64,000 nucleotides of DNA from Pseudomonas taiwanensis DSM 21245 (GCF_000425785.1 NZ_KE384450.1:1-64000); one strand, 5' to 3'. Counted from the stretch's first letter, positions 43,990 to 53,708 are shown. The notes: generated by a model not told the origin, from the sequence alone. Translations and numbers: made by a program.

Positions 43990-44885
43990 GAGTCTGTGCC
44001 TGTGCTGCGTTTGGCCCGAGGGTGGGCGCTGTCGTAGACCGCGGCCAGGTGCTGGAAGTCCAGGTGGGTGTAGATCTGCGTGGTGCTGATGTCGGCATGG
44101 CCGAGCATCTCCTGCACCGCGCGCAGGTCCTGGGACGACTCCAGCACATGGCTTGCGAAAGAATGGCGAAGCATGTGCGGATGCAGGTGTTGGCCAAGCT
44201 CGCGCTCGCCAGCGGCTTTTACCCGCATCTGGATGGCTCGTGGGCTCAGGCGGTTACCTTGACGCGTGATGAACACCGCGCCGTCGCGAGGGTTGCCGAT
44301 GCCGCGCAGTCGATACCATTCCTGCAAGGCCTCACGGGCCTTGCGGCCTACCGGCAGTACGCGCGCCTTGCCGCCCTTGCCGAGCACTTGCACTAGGCCG
44401 GCGGCCAGGTCGAGGTGTCCGAGGTCGAGGTTGGTCAGCTCGGACAGGCGCAGGCCAGAGGAATAGAACAGCTCGAGAATGGCCTGGTCGCGGCGGGCGA
44501 TGAAGTCATTGTCCACGCCTCCTTCCAGCAACTGCAGGGCGCGGTCGGTGTCCAGTACCTTGGGCAGGCGTCGCTCGGTCTTGGGCGGTGCCAGGCCGTT
44601 GGCGGGATCGTGCTGGCACAGGCCTTCACGGACCAGATAGCGATACAGTCCGCGCACCGCTGAAAGCAAGCGCGCCAGGCTGCGTGAGGATTGGCCATCG
44701 TGATGCAGGCGTGCGATCAGCTGTCGAAGCTGCTGGATCTGTAGTTCATTCCAGCTGGCGATGCCTTGGTTCTTGCAGTATTGGATGACCTTGGCGAGGT
44801 CGCGGCGATAGCCCAGCAGGGTGTGGTCGGACACTTGGCGCTCGTTGCGCAGGTACGCGCAATAAGCCTCCAGCTGGCGCTCCAT
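43986..44885 (-). CDS. xerC: XerC site-specific tyrosine recombinase
   Basis: A 299-residue recombinase that, with XerD, resolves chromosome dimers at dif. It has an N-terminal SAM-like core-binding domain (about 1-85) and a catalytic domain with Arg in SGLRLSEL, Lys in GKGGKAR, HMLRHSF, LGHADIS and the nucleophile Y272 in TTQIYTHLD. It begins inside the stop of the DUF484 gene (1-bp overlap). Gene order dapF-DUF484-xerC-HAD is the same as in enterobacteria. Confidence 0.95.
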   Translation of the reverse strand: MERQLEAYCAYLRNERQVSDHTLLGYRRDLAKVIQYCKNQGIASWNELQIQQLRQLIARLHHDGQSSRSLARLLSAVRGLYRYLVREGLCQHDPANGLAPPKTERRLPKVLDTDRALQLLEGGVDNDFIARRDQAILELFYSSGLRLSELTNLDLGHLDLAAGLVQVLGKGGKARVLPVGRKAREALQEWYRLRGIGNPRDGAVFITRQGNRLSPRAIQMRVKAAGERELGQHLHPHMLRHSFASHVLESSQDLRAVQEMLGHADISTTQIYTHLDFQHLAAVYDSAHPRAKRSTGTDS

Positions 44886-45595
44886 CAGCGCACCGGGCGC
44901 AGGGTCTGGGTGACACGGGGAACCACGCGGCCAAGCACCTCAGCGATGTAGCCGAGGAACAGCGTACCGACACTACTCTTGTAGTGTTGCGGGTCACGGC
45001 TGCCGATTGCCAGGACCCCATGCAGCCCCTGGTATTCAAGGGCGGCCACGGCGCTGGAGCCGACTTCGTGACGCTGCTCCTCACCGAACAGAAAGGCCAG
45101 TTCGTGTTCGCGCAGGTTGCCGCTGACGGTCTTGCCACCGCCCAGCAGCCCGCCAATGGCCTGCTGGGCCTCGGCATTGCTGACCCAGCGTCCGACTGGG
45201 GCGACGTTTTCCCCGAACAGGATCAGGCTCACGAAGGGCACCTGGAATTCCTGGCGCAGGCTGTCTTCGACGGCCATCACCACTTCTTCGAGGCTGGCGG
45301 CATCCAGCAAGTCGAGGATCAGCCGACGGGTCTTGTCGAACAGTCGGTCGTTGTCCCGTGCCACGTCCATCAGTTGCGACAGGCGATGGCGCATCTCGAT
45401 GTTGCGGTCGCGCAGCAGCTTGAGCTGACGCTCTACCAGCGACACGCTGTCGCCACGCTGATGCGGAATGCGCTGCTCCATCAGCAACTCATCGTGCTCG
45501 GCGAAGAAGGTCGGGTGGGCGCGCAAATACGTGACCACCGCTTCGGCATCGAGCTCGCTGGGTTGCTGGGGTACAACGTTAGGCTGTTCGGTCAT
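44885..45595 (-). CDS. DUF484 family GAF-like protein
   Basis: A 236-residue protein with an N-terminal helical segment ([19 protein letters not shown]), a coiled coil around 55-95 and a GAF-like domain (about 100-225). It is always found between dapF and xerC in gammaproteobacteria, yet its function is unknown. The Met at 45595 is preferred to upstream in-frame codons that lie in the end of dapF. Confidence 0.87.
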   Translation of the reverse strand: MTEQPNVVPQQPSELDAEAVVTYLRAHPTFFAEHDELLMEQRIPHQRGDSVSLVERQLKLLRDRNIEMRHRLSQLMDVARDNDRLFDKTRRLILDLLDAASLEEVVMAVEDSLRQEFQVPFVSLILFGENVAPVGRWVSNAEAQQAIGGLLGGGKTVSGNLREHELAFLFGEEQRHEVGSSAVAALEYQGLHGVLAIGSRDPQHYKSSVGTLFLGYIAEVLGRVVPRVTQTLRPVR

Positions 45596-45608
45596 GGCGG
45601 TTACTCGT

Positions 45609-46439
45609 TTAGAGACGAACCTGTCCTTCGTAGACACGCACGGCGGGGCCGGTCATCAACACAGGCTTGCCGGGGCCGGCCCATTCGATGTTCAGGCGTC
45701 CACCAGGCAGGTCGAGGGTGATCGGAGAATCCATCCACCCCTGACTGATTGCAGCGACCGCCGCAGCGCAAGCACCGGTGCCGCAGGCCTGGGTTTCCCC
45801 CGCGCCGCGCTCCCACACTCGCAGGTTGGCACGATGACGGTCGATGACCTGGAGGAACCCGGCATTGACCCGTTGTGGGAAGCGAGGATGATTTTCGATC
45901 TTCGGCCCCAGCTCATGCACCGGTGCCGTTTGTACGTCATCGACACGCAGCACCGCATGGGGGTTACCCATGGAGAGGGCGGCAATCGAATAATCGCGGC
46001 CGTCGACCTCCAGCGAGTAGCTCAGCGCCTGTTGCTCGGCGATGAAGGGAATCTCGGCCGGGATGAACCGTGGCGGGCCCATGTCGACGCATACCTGGCC
46101 ATCGTTCTGCACGTCCAGCTCGATGATCCCGCCTTTGGTTTCGACGCGGATGCGCTTCTTCGCAGTCAGGCGCTTGTCCAGCACGAAGCGGGCGAAGCAG
46201 CGCGCGCCGTTGCCACACTGTTCAACCTCGGACCCGTCAGCGTTGAAGATGCGGTAACGGAAATCCACTTCCGGATTGTTCGGCGCCTCGACGATCAGCA
46301 ACTGGTCGAAACCGATGCCGGTATGGCGGTCACCCCATTGCTTGGCGTGCTTAGGCTGGATGTGGGCGTGCTGGCTGACCAGGTCCAGGACCATGAAGTC
46401 GTTGCCCAGCCCATGCATCTTGGTAAAACGCAGCAGCAT
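45609..46439 (-). CDS. dapF: DapF, diaminopimelate epimerase
   Basis: A 276-residue cofactor-independent racemase that converts LL- to meso-diaminopimelate for lysine and peptidoglycan synthesis. The two catalytic cysteines are C75 ([10 protein letters not shown]) and C219 (TQACGTGAC), each in a conserved motif. The start at 46439 has a GGAGTGA ribosome site that overlaps the lysA stop, so the two steps of the pathway are translationally linked. Confidence 0.97.
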   Translation of the reverse strand: MLLRFTKMHGLGNDFMVLDLVSQHAHIQPKHAKQWGDRHTGIGFDQLLIVEAPNNPEVDFRYRIFNADGSEVEQCGNGARCFARFVLDKRLTAKKRIRVETKGGIIELDVQNDGQVCVDMGPPRFIPAEIPFIAEQQALSYSLEVDGRDYSIAALSMGNPHAVLRVDDVQTAPVHELGPKIENHPRFPQRVNAGFLQVIDRHRANLRVWERGAGETQACGTGACAAAVAAISQGWMDSPITLDLPGGRLNIEWAGPGKPVLMTGPAVRVYEGQVRL

Positions 46440-46443
46440 GGGC

Positions 46444-47691
46444 TCACTCCGGCAGCAGGCTTTCGCCAGCGTACAGTTCGGCGATGGTCTCGCGGCGGCG
46501 GACTTCGAAAGCCTGATCGCCGTCGACCAGGATTTCCGCGCAACGGCCACGGGTGTTGTAGTTCGAGCTCATGACGAAACCATAGGCGCCCGCGGACTGA
46601 ACGGCCAGCAGGTCGCCCTCGGCCAGGTTCAGCTCACGGTCCTTGGCCAGGAAGTCGCCGGTTTCGCAGATCGGCCCGACCAGGTCATAGGCCCGGCCTT
46701 TGCCCTCGCGTGGCTTGACCGCGCTGACACCCATCCAGGCCTGGTACAGGGCGGGGCGGATCAGGTCGTTCATCGCCGCATCGATGATGGCGAAGTCCTT
46801 GTGTTCGGTGTGCTTGAGATATTCCACGCGGGTCAGCAGGACACCTGCGTTGGCCACGATGTAGCGGCCCGGCTCGAACACCAATGCCAGGTCGCGGTCG
46901 CCCACGCGCTCACGGATGGCTTTGATGTAGTCGGCCACCCGCGGTGGCTCTTCGTCACGGTAACGCACGCCAACACCGCCGCCCAGGTCCAGATGGCGCA
47001 GGTGGATACCACACTCGGCAAGGCGGTCGACCAGCACCAGCAGGCGGTCGAGGGCATCGAGGAACGGGTCGACGGTGGTCAGCTGCGAACCGATATGGCA
47101 GTCGACGCCGACCACTTCCAGGTTCGGTAACTGCGCGGCGCGCACGTAGATGGCTTCGGCATCGGCAATGGCGATGCCGAACTTGTTCTCTTTGAGGCCG
47201 GTGGAGATGTACGGGTGGGTACCGGCATCGACGTCCGGGTTGACCCGCAGCGAGACCGGGGCGACCTTGCCCATCTCGGCGGCCACCACTTGCAGGCGTT
47301 CGAGTTCGTCGGTGGATTCGACGTTGAAGCAGTGCACGCCGACTTCCAGTGCCCGGCGCATGTCTTCGCGGGTCTTGCCGACGCCAGAGAACACCACGCG
47401 ATCGGCGCGGCCGCCCGCGGCCAGCACACGCTCCAGCTCACCGCCGGAAACGATGTCGAAGCCCGCGCCCAGGCGCGCCAGGACGTTCAGTACGCCCAGG
47501 TTGGAGTTGGCCTTGACCGCGAAGCACACCAGGTGCTCGACGCCTTGCAGGGCATCGGTGTAGCTGCGGTACTGAGCCTCGATATGGGCGCGCGAGTACA
47601 CGTAGGTAGGGGTGCCGAAACGTTCGGCAATGGCCGACAGGGCCACGCCCTCCGCGAACAGTTCACCGTCGCGGTAGTTGAAAGCGTTCAT
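46444..47691 (-). CDS. lysA: LysA, diaminopimelate decarboxylase
   Basis: A 415-residue PLP enzyme of the alanine-racemase fold that makes L-lysine from meso-diaminopimelate. The PLP lysine is K60 in CFAVKANSN. Other family motifs include SGGELE, HIGSQL and EPGRYIVA. Its ribosome site (AAGGAA) overlaps the lptM stop codon. No lysine riboswitch is seen upstream, as expected because the gene is inside an operon. Confidence 0.97.
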   Translation of the reverse strand: MNAFNYRDGELFAEGVALSAIAERFGTPTYVYSRAHIEAQYRSYTDALQGVEHLVCFAVKANSNLGVLNVLARLGAGFDIVSGGELERVLAAGGRADRVVFSGVGKTREDMRRALEVGVHCFNVESTDELERLQVVAAEMGKVAPVSLRVNPDVDAGTHPYISTGLKENKFGIAIADAEAIYVRAAQLPNLEVVGVDCHIGSQLTTVDPFLDALDRLLVLVDRLAECGIHLRHLDLGGGVGVRYRDEEPPRVADYIKAIRERVGDRDLALVFEPGRYIVANAGVLLTRVEYLKHTEHKDFAIIDAAMNDLIRPALYQAWMGVSAVKPREGKGRAYDLVGPICETGDFLAKDRELNLAEGDLLAVQSAGAYGFVMSSNYNTRGRCAEILVDGDQAFEVRRRETIAELYAGESLLPE

Positions 47692-47700
47692 CTGATTTCC

Positions 47701-47913
47701 TTACTGCTCTGGCGTCTGCTCGGGCTCGATTGGCTGCTCTGGCTGCTGCTCTTGCATTGGCGCAGGTTGAGCGTGCTGGTGCTGATGCGATTTGTGGCTG
47801 CCTTTGCCGTCCTTGCCTTCTTCAGGCAGGTACAGAGGGCCTTTCTGACCGCAGGCCGAAACGAGGCAGGCAACAGCGACCAGCGCCGCAAGTGAGGAAA
47901 TCAGGCGCTTCAT
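47701..47913 (-). CDS. lptM: LptM-family small lipoprotein (LppL)
   Basis: A 70-residue lipoprotein with lipobox LVSAC and acylated C21, followed by the family-defining CGQKGPLYLPEE and a variable His/Gln/Pro-rich tail. In E. coli LptM (YifL) helps mature the LptD/E lipopolysaccharide translocon; in P. aeruginosa the equivalent gene before lysA is called lppL. It is first in the lysA-dapF-xerC operon. Ribosome site AAAGGA. Confidence 0.9.
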   Translation of the reverse strand: MKRLISSLAALVAVACLVSACGQKGPLYLPEEGKDGKGSHKSHQHQHAQPAPMQEQQPEQPIEPEQTPEQ

Positions 47914-48047
47914 GGGTGAAATCCTTTGAAATAAGCAGTATTGCGACCGAGTATACCGAGCGACCAGCGGATTGCCTATGCAAGAGCCGGTCCGTCGGGC
48001 GGGCTATCCTTGTGTGCTGCCGGTGCCGGAAATCGCCTTGCGCAGGC

Positions 48048-48077
48048 ACTGTAGGAGCCGGCTTGCCGGCGATGAGG
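48048..48077. repeat. REP-like palindromic element
   Basis: ACTGTAGGAGCCGGCTTGCC followed by GGCGATGAGG carries the core seen in the elements at 53709-53772 and typical of P. putida-group REP sequences. It lies between the divergent lptM and cyaY genes, in a 257-bp gap that otherwise shows nothing definite. Confidence 0.8.
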
Positions 48078-48170
48078 CCAATGAAGGCCACGGCAAACCT
48101 TTGCATTCAACGGCAAGCGCCCGTATCTTGCCCGCCTTGCCTGTAAGCAGCCAATTTCGAGGTTCCTGCA

Positions 48171-48503
48171 ATGAGTTTGAGCGAAGCGCGTTTCCATGAT
48201 CTGGTCGACGCGACCCAACAGGCCCTGGAAGACCTGTTCGACGAGAGCGACCTGGACTTGGACATGGAGAATTCCGCAGGGGTGCTGACCATCAAGTTCG
48301 ACAACGGCAGCCAGCTGATCTTCAGCCGCCAGGAGCCGCTGCGCCAATTGTGGCTGGCCGACCGTTCCGGTGGGTTCCACTTCGATTATGACGAAGAGAG
48401 CGGCAAGTGGGTCTGCGAGAAAAGCGAAGAGCTGCTCGGCGAGATGCTCGAGCGCATTGTCTGGGAACGGGCCGGCGAGAAGCTGGACTTCGACGAGATC
48501 TGA
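48171..48503 (+). CDS. cyaY: CyaY, bacterial frataxin
   Basis: A 110-residue frataxin with the acidic first helix (EARFHDLVDATQQALEDLF), the iron-binding acidic ridge and strands GVLTIKFDNGSQLIFSRQ and QLWLADRSGGFHFDY. It binds iron and modulates IscS/IscU iron-sulfur cluster assembly. Divergent from the lptM-lysA operon as in other pseudomonads. Confidence 0.96.
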   Translation: MSLSEARFHDLVDATQQALEDLFDESDLDLDMENSAGVLTIKFDNGSQLIFSRQEPLRQLWLADRSGGFHFDYDEESGKWVCEKSEELLGEMLERIVWERAGEKLDFDEI

Positions 48504-48504
48504 C

Positions 48505-48726
48505 ATGAGCGCCCAGGTGCGGCCGCCCAAGCCGCTGTACAGCAATGTCAGTCCCGCAGTGCCGTCGCCATGCATCAGCGTTTGCCGACTGGATGAGCAC
48601 AAGGTTTGTACCGGCTGCCACCGCCATGTCGAGCACATCCGTGAATGGCGCTCGGCGGACGACGAACGGCGCCGGCAGATCTGCCGCGAGGCCCAGGCGC
48701 TGCGCGAGCAGGCACAGGCACATTGA
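48505..48726 (+). CDS. DUF1289 small cysteine-motif protein
   Basis: A 73-residue protein with the DUF1289 pattern SPCISVCRLDEHKVCTGCHR, four cysteines likely to bind a metal or an Fe-S cluster, then a charged helix. It starts 2 bp after the cyaY stop, so the two are co-expressed. Linkage to frataxin hints at a role in iron-sulfur biology, which is inference. Confidence 0.82.
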   Translation: MSAQVRPPKPLYSNVSPAVPSPCISVCRLDEHKVCTGCHRHVEHIREWRSADDERRRQICREAQALREQAQAH

Positions 48727-48736
48727 CCCCACGGGG

Positions 48737-48826
48737 TTGAGTATTTGCCCGTCTGTGGTAGTGTCGGGGTCTGCGTCGGTGACGCCAAAGCATCCACAAA
48801 CCCCGCCCTTGGGCGGGGTTTTGCTT
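48737..48826 (+). ncRNA. Candidate short RNA or attenuated leader before rnk
   Basis: TTGAGT (48737-48742), 16 bp, then TAGTGT (48759-48764) preceded by TG as in extended -10 promoters, predicts a start near 48771. Just downstream are a perfect small hairpin GCGTC-GGT-GACGC (48773-48785) and a strong terminator stem (48799-48820) with T-rich tail. The product would be about 55 nt with two stem-loops. It could equally be only the terminator of cyaY-DUF1289 plus an rnk leader. Confidence 0.3.
48799..48826 (+). terminator. Rho-independent terminator upstream of rnk
   Basis: AACCCCGCCC pairs with GGGCGGGGTT across a TT turn (closing to a slightly larger loop in practice), followed by TTGCTTTA. 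It would end the cyaY-DUF1289 transcript. Confidence 0.85.
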
Positions 48827-48873
48827 TATCTGTCCGATGAAAACAGCCTGTTCACAAGGAGCCTGACTGGATC

Positions 48874-49284
48874 ATGAGCACCAAGCCTTCCCTCATCCTC
48901 ACCCGATTGGACGTACAGCGTCTCGAGCGCCTGATCGACAGCCTCGACGAAAGTACCCCGGGTGTGCTCGCCCTCCAGGGCGAGCTGGACCGCGCCGAGC
49001 AGGTGGTCGGTCATGAGGAAGTGCCAGCCGGCGTGGTGACCATGAACTCCCGCGTGCATTGCCGCGAGGAGGCCAGCGGCAAGGACTACCACCTGACCCT
49101 AGTGTACCCGAAGGATGCCGGTGCTGACGGCAAGGTCTCGATCCTGGCGCCCATTGGCTGTGCGCTGTTGGGCCTGTCGGTGGGTGAGCAGATCGACTGG
49201 CCGGCGCCGGGTGGCAAGACCCTCAAACTGAAGCTGCTGGCAGTCGAGTACCAGCCGGAAGCTGCGGGCGACTTCGACCTCTGA
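48874..49284 (+). CDS. rnk: Rnk, regulator of nucleoside diphosphate kinase
   Basis: A 136-residue GreA/GreB-related protein with an N-terminal coiled-coil-like helical pair (about 1-45) and a C-terminal FKBP-like domain (HLTLVYPKDAGADGKVSILA, then IGCALLGLSVGEQIDW). Rnk binds RNA polymerase and influences Ndk and alginate production in P. aeruginosa. The coiled coil is too short to reach the polymerase active site as GreA does. AAGGAG lies 12 bases before the ATG, rather far. Confidence 0.92.
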   Translation: MSTKPSLILTRLDVQRLERLIDSLDESTPGVLALQGELDRAEQVVGHEEVPAGVVTMNSRVHCREEASGKDYHLTLVYPKDAGADGKVSILAPIGCALLGLSVGEQIDWPAPGGKTLKLKLLAVEYQPEAAGDFDL

Positions 49285-49300
49285 CGTTCATCGCGGCCGT

Positions 49301-52165
49301 TCAGGGCTCCAGGGCCGCCTGTAACTGTGCCAGGCCCTCGTTAAGCGACTGTTCCAGTTGGCGCTTGTAGCGCAAGTAGAGAATGGTCGACCCTAGTTCG
49401 TCGCCGAGCAGCTCCGAGAGGTCCAGGTCGGTGATGTAGCACCGGTACTGCCCGGCGCTACGACGCTGGCCGAGAATCTGTCGGGCGACCACGGCATACA
49501 GCTCATCGCCGTGGTCCAACTCGGAAAATTCCAACTGGTCGCAATAGAGCGTCACATGCACGTCGTTGTCAGTGCCTGCCTGAAGAATGGCCTGGACTTC
49601 GTAGCAAGGCTGATCGAGGCCTTCGTTCGGTGCGGGTCGTGGCTCGATGCCGCGTGCCTTGCCAGGCCCGGACGGCAACAGCTGCGCATAGTGGATTTGC
49701 AGCGGCACTTGCCTTGAGTAATCCAGGGGTAAGCGGGCATCACGGCGCATCACCACCGAACGCAGAAAACGCTGCAAGGGCAGCAATAGATGACGCTCGT
49801 CCTGCAGCGGCAGGCGTTGCTGCCACAGGGCGTTGTACTCGTCGAGCACATACAGGTCAGCCCAGCCATCGAACAATCGGTAGAACACCTGGATGCAGTC
49901 GGGGCGGCCTTGCTCGAGCACCAGTGGCAGATCGTGGTCCTGCAGGGCATTGGCGTCCAGGTACAGTGGGCTGTAAGCGCTGCGTTCCTCGCCCAGGTAA
50001 TCGAGCACGGCCTCCTGGCTATCCAGCGTGACCAGGGCGACTTGGCCGGGTTGCAACTCCAGGGCATGCGTATGCTGTGCTACTTGCAGCAGGTAGCGAT
50101 GGTTCTGGCCTTGATCGAGCAGCAGTTGCACCGTGTCGAAAATCTCTTCGACCCGCTGGCTGATGGCCTGGGCGCGGTTGTGGCAGAAACAGCGCACCCG
50201 CACCCGTGGTCGATGGCTGCGCTGGCCGAGTGTGTTGAGGAAGTCGCGTAGGCAACGCAGCAGCGCATGCTCGCCGTCGTAACGCTGCACCAGCACTTCG
50301 TTCCAGCTATTGAGGGTGATTTGGTCAACGGTCAGCACCAGGTTCTCGCGCACCCCGGCGTAGCTCAACGAGTCGGTGCGCTCGGTGGTCATCAGGATGT
50401 TCAGGTCACGGTGATGGCGCAGCGGGTCGACCCCGACGTTGACCAGCAGCAGAATTTCATCGGCAACGCTGGGTTGCAGCAGGCGCACCTCGCTGACACT
50501 GCCCAACGGCAGGGGGAGGCTCTGCTGCAGGCTGCCCAGCAGGTTGAACAGCTCGAATTCCGTCAGGTCGCTGACCCCAGGGTGCAGCGCCAGGCGCGTG
50601 CTGCTGTCGATGACGCCGTTGCGGTGGGCCCAGGTCAGCAGTTCGAGCAATTCGCGGCAGCGCTTGATCGGGCTGAAGTGTTCCCACTCGTGCACACCGA
50701 GATTGCCGTTGTACAGGCCCCAATGGTGGCTGCCAGGCTCCTTGCGATTGGGCGACTGGACCAGCGTCAGGGTGTCCTCGGCCAGGTCCGGGGCAATGCC
50801 GGGGTTGATTACCTCGATCTTGCCCGCCCGGCGCTCGAAGGCGGCATACAGGCGTCGGCCGAGCACGTTGAGGTCGCGCTGGTCAGCGCGGCTGCTGGCA
50901 TTCTGGTTGTGTGCGAACTGGCTGAGGAAGCGGTAACTGTGGTTGAGTTCGGCAACCAGTTCGCGGCGTTCGAGGGCGACCTGGCGCACTTTCCACTGGC
51001 TACGGCTGTCGAGCATGGCCAGTTGTCGTTCGTCCCAACCCCACTCATCGGTCAGGCGCTGCAATAGCCGACGCTGCCAGCCACTGTTGCGTGAGCGGTC
51101 AAGTGTGCTGATTTTCTTGTTTACCTTCAGGTAGAGGCTGCGCCGCACCAGTTCGAGGCGGGCGGTTTCTCCCCGTTGCAGCAGATAACGCTCGATTCGC
51201 CGGTACACCATCACGTAGGGGTCCAGTTCATCGAGGTTGAGCTGATTGGCGAAGACAGATTGCTTGTAGTCCAGGCTCAGGCAGCGCCCGCTCGGGTGTT
51301 CACTGGCATAGACCTCGGTCAGCAGTAACTTGAGCAAGGATTTGTAGGGTGAGTCGATCCCCTTGAACAGCTGCCACAGGCCGGCGCCGACAAACTCACC
51401 GGGCGGAATGTGCGCCAGGTTGCCCAGGTCCAGGGCATCGGTGCTACGAATGAATCGCTTGGACAACAAGGTTTCGGTGTAGCCGCGATAGTTGTGTTCC
51501 TCATACACGGGCACGAGCCACCACAGCGGCGTACGTCCGGCCAACCAGATAGCGGTGCGGTAAAATTCATCGAGCAGCAAAAAATGCTGGGTGGTACCGC
51601 AATCGTCCGAGCTGAGCTGGCTGTCTCGCTGGCCCTGGGCGAAACCTTGCGGGTCGATCAGGAAGAAGTGCGCTTCGGCGCCCTGGCTGTCGGCCCAGGT
51701 TTCGAGCAACTGGCATTTGCGCCGCAGCTCCTGGAGCTGATGGTCGTTCAGGCCTGGTGCATGGCACACCCAGAGGTCCATGTCGCTCTGTTCGGCCTGG
51801 GCCAGGGAACCCAGGCTCCCCATCAGGAACAGGCCATGAATCGGCCGATGCGGGTTGCCCAGGCGCGTCTTGTACGAGAACGAGCGGGCCAGTCGTTGGC
51901 CCTCGGCGACCAGTTCTGCATCGGGCTCGAAGCCCGAGACACCGGCCGGTGTGCTGCCGGAGACATAACCGGGCAGCAACGGATGGTTGACGTGAAACAA
52001 CAGCGGCAGAAGGGTCAGCACCTGTTGCTGGCGCGTCGAAAGCCCGTCCTTGGCGCGCTGCAGCCTGCCTTCGTTGACCTGCAGGAACCGCGCACGCAAT
52101 TTCGCCAGCACCTTGCGGTCGATGCCTTCGTCCAGGTCGGGGCGGATTTCGTGGGGGTGGTTCAT
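49301..52165 (-). CDS. cyaA: CyaA, class I adenylate cyclase
   Basis: A 954-residue class I (enterobacterial-type) adenylate cyclase. The N-terminal nucleotidyltransferase domain has the motif GSLGSLAQAEQSDMDLWVC with the metal-binding Asp pair, near residues 113-133. The large C-terminal half is the regulatory region. It makes cAMP for Crp/Vfr. In pseudomonads cAMP works through Vfr on virulence and surface genes rather than sugar use. It ends 16 bp from the convergent end of rnk without an obvious terminator. Confidence 0.95.
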   Translation of the reverse strand: MNHPHEIRPDLDEGIDRKVLAKLRARFLQVNEGRLQRAKDGLSTRQQQVLTLLPLLFHVNHPLLPGYVSGSTPAGVSGFEPDAELVAEGQRLARSFSYKTRLGNPHRPIHGLFLMGSLGSLAQAEQSDMDLWVCHAPGLNDHQLQELRRKCQLLETWADSQGAEAHFFLIDPQGFAQGQRDSQLSSDDCGTTQHFLLLDEFYRTAIWLAGRTPLWWLVPVYEEHNYRGYTETLLSKRFIRSTDALDLGNLAHIPPGEFVGAGLWQLFKGIDSPYKSLLKLLLTEVYASEHPSGRCLSLDYKQSVFANQLNLDELDPYVMVYRRIERYLLQRGETARLELVRRSLYLKVNKKISTLDRSRNSGWQRRLLQRLTDEWGWDERQLAMLDSRSQWKVRQVALERRELVAELNHSYRFLSQFAHNQNASSRADQRDLNVLGRRLYAAFERRAGKIEVINPGIAPDLAEDTLTLVQSPNRKEPGSHHWGLYNGNLGVHEWEHFSPIKRCRELLELLTWAHRNGVIDSSTRLALHPGVSDLTEFELFNLLGSLQQSLPLPLGSVSEVRLLQPSVADEILLLVNVGVDPLRHHRDLNILMTTERTDSLSYAGVRENLVLTVDQITLNSWNEVLVQRYDGEHALLRCLRDFLNTLGQRSHRPRVRVRCFCHNRAQAISQRVEEIFDTVQLLLDQGQNHRYLLQVAQHTHALELQPGQVALVTLDSQEAVLDYLGEERSAYSPLYLDANALQDHDLPLVLEQGRPDCIQVFYRLFDGWADLYVLDEYNALWQQRLPLQDERHLLLPLQRFLRSVVMRRDARLPLDYSRQVPLQIHYAQLLPSGPGKARGIEPRPAPNEGLDQPCYEVQAILQAGTDNDVHVTLYCDQLEFSELDHGDELYAVVARQILGQRRSAGQYRCYITDLDLSELLGDELGSTILYLRYKRQLEQSLNEGLAQLQAALEP

Positions 52166-52264
52166 TCAGCGCTCAGAGCAGGCCAGGGTAGCTGCGGCGA
52201 GTTTAGCCTGAGTATCGCAGTCGGATAAGTCGAAAAGCGCAAAATTTGACGCCATTTTGCCAGC

Positions 52265-52307
52265 GCATGGGCCCCCACCAGCGGCGCGCCGCTGATGGGG
52301 CCCATGC
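52265..52307 (-). terminator. Large GC-rich hairpin between a TIGR02647 gene and cyaA
   Basis: Outer arms GCATGGGCCCC (52265-52275) and GGGGCCCATGC (52297-52307) pair perfectly, and the interior holds a perfect 16-bp palindrome CAGCGGCGCGCCGCTG (52279-52294). There is no T-run on either side. It starts 3 bases beyond the end of the minus-strand gene above and ~100 bp before cyaA, so it may end one transcript or structure the cyaA leader. Confidence 0.5.
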
Positions 52308-52309
52308 CA

Positions 52310-52555
52310 TCAGGCCGGTTGCGCAGTCTTGAGGATGGTCAGCAGCTGCTGGACACTCTGGGCGGCATCGAGCCCCAGGCTAGTCAGGTAGCCGCCGTCA
52401 GGCTGGTCGGTCAGTTGTTTGTCGAACAGCCGCTTGGCTGCCGCGACAAGGGCGGGCGACGCGTTGCTGTGGACCTTGATGCCTTCCTGATGGCTGTCCA
52501 GGTTGAACAGGGCGAGGACTTCCAATTCGGCGATCAGTTCGGGGGTGAAGGACAT
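52310..52555 (-). CDS. TIGR02647 family small protein
   Basis: An 81-residue protein matching the Pseudomonas-type family TIGR02647: MSFTPELIAELEVLALFNLD, then a helical core and QPDGGYLTSLG. The layout looks like a small winged-helix or helical bundle. Function is unknown. Ribosome site AGGAGT. Confidence 0.78.
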   Translation of the reverse strand: MSFTPELIAELEVLALFNLDSHQEGIKVHSNASPALVAAAKRLFDKQLTDQPDGGYLTSLGLDAAQSVQQLLTILKTAQPA

Positions 52556-52624
52556 GGCGACTCCTGACTTCCAGACGAGGATGGCGGCACCGGCAGCGGT
52601 GCCTGATCCTGGAGTGTAGTCGGC

Positions 52625-52927
52625 TTATTCGTCGTCGCCTTGATACGCCTCAGGGGGAAGCTCCGGCAACGCGCGCAAGGCTGTTTCGTACCACTCACCG
52701 TCGAACGGACGGTCTTCATCGAGCATGTTGTCGATTTCAATGGCCAGCACATGGGCCATGAGGTTGAGGATGTCTTCGCGCGCGTAACCCACCAGGGTCA
52801 GCTTGTTGAACGTGGCCTTGGCAGCGGGCGGCTCGCCGCTTTCGATCTGGTTCTCGATAGCCTGGGTCAGCGTCGCTTCGGCGAACGCTTCTTCGTCGTC
52901 ATTGTCGATGTCGGTGGGCTCGCTCAT
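52625..52927 (-). CDS. Conserved acidic protein of unknown function
   Basis: A 100-residue soluble protein, strongly acidic at both ends (SEPTDIDNDDEEAF and PPEAYQGDDE), with a helical centre containing LTLVGYAREDILNLMAHVLA. I do not recognise a named family. The Met at 52927 has an AGGAG ribosome site, and the 17 codons upstream of it are not gene-like. It lies 69 bp upstream of the TIGR02647 gene and may be co-transcribed. Confidence 0.7.
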   Translation of the reverse strand: MSEPTDIDNDDEEAFAEATLTQAIENQIESGEPPAAKATFNKLTLVGYAREDILNLMAHVLAIEIDNMLDEDRPFDGEWYETALRALPELPPEAYQGDDE

Positions 52928-53039
52928 GGCGGTACTCCTGTAGTGGGGCGTACAGTTTGCCACGCCTTGGCTGGTCATGCCTGGCTGTTCAGTCTATAAA
53001 AGCCGGGCCAACCCCACACGGCCTGGAGGCTGTCAACCA

Positions 53040-53702
53040 ATGCTCAAGCTTCATGGATTCTCGGTCAGCAACTACTACAACATGGTCAAGCTGGCGCTGC
53101 TGGAGAAAGAAATCCCCTTCGAAGAGGTGCCGTTCTTCGGCGGCCAGCTGCCCAATGCCTTGGCCATCAGCCCGCGTGGCAAGGTGCCGGTGCTGGAGAC
53201 TGAGCACGGTTTCCTGAGCGAAACCAGCGTCATCCTGGACTACATCGAGCAGACGCAGGGCGGTAAGCCATTGCTGCCTGCCGATGCGTTTGCCCAGGCC
53301 AAGGTGCGTGAGCTGCTCAAGGAAATCGAGCTGTATATAGAGTTGCCCGCGCGTACCTGCTATGCCGAGTCGTTCTTCGGTATGGCGGTCGAGCCATTGA
53401 TCAAGGAGCGTGCGCGCGCCGATCTGCTGGCGGGGTTCGCCACACTCAAGCGCAACGGGCGTTTCGCGCCCTATGTCGCGGGCGAGCAGATGACCATCGC
53501 CGACCTGATGTTCTGCTTCTCGGTGGACCTGGCTTGTGCCGTGGGCAAGAAGGTGCTGGGCATCGACTTCCTGGCGGACTTCCCGCAGGCGAAGGCGTTG
53601 CTGGGTCAAATGAATGAGAACCCGCACATGGCGCGGATCGTGGCGGACAAGGAGGCGGCGATGCCGGCGTTCAGGGAGATGGTGCGCAGCGGTAAGCGCT
53701 GA
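53040..53702 (+). CDS. Glutathione S-transferase family protein
   Basis: A 220-residue GST with an N-terminal thioredoxin-like domain (MLKLHGFSVSNYYNMVKLAL, cis-Pro in GKVPVLE, ETSVILDYIEQ) and an all-helical C-terminal domain with the folding motif MTIADLMFCF. The first-helix Ser/Tyr region (SVSNYYN) gives the likely catalytic residue. Substrate is unknown. It converges on argH across a REP pair. Confidence 0.88.
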   Translation: MLKLHGFSVSNYYNMVKLALLEKEIPFEEVPFFGGQLPNALAISPRGKVPVLETEHGFLSETSVILDYIEQTQGGKPLLPADAFAQAKVRELLKEIELYIELPARTCYAESFFGMAVEPLIKERARADLLAGFATLKRNGRFAPYVAGEQMTIADLMFCFSVDLACAVGKKVLGIDFLADFPQAKALLGQMNENPHMARIVADKEAAMPAFREMVRSGKR

Positions 53703-53708
53703 AAGCAA

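Noticed and set aside
47692-47913. Possible lysine riboswitch before lysA
   Set aside because: The stretch is fully occupied by the lptM coding sequence, and lysA initiates from a ribosome site at the lptM stop.
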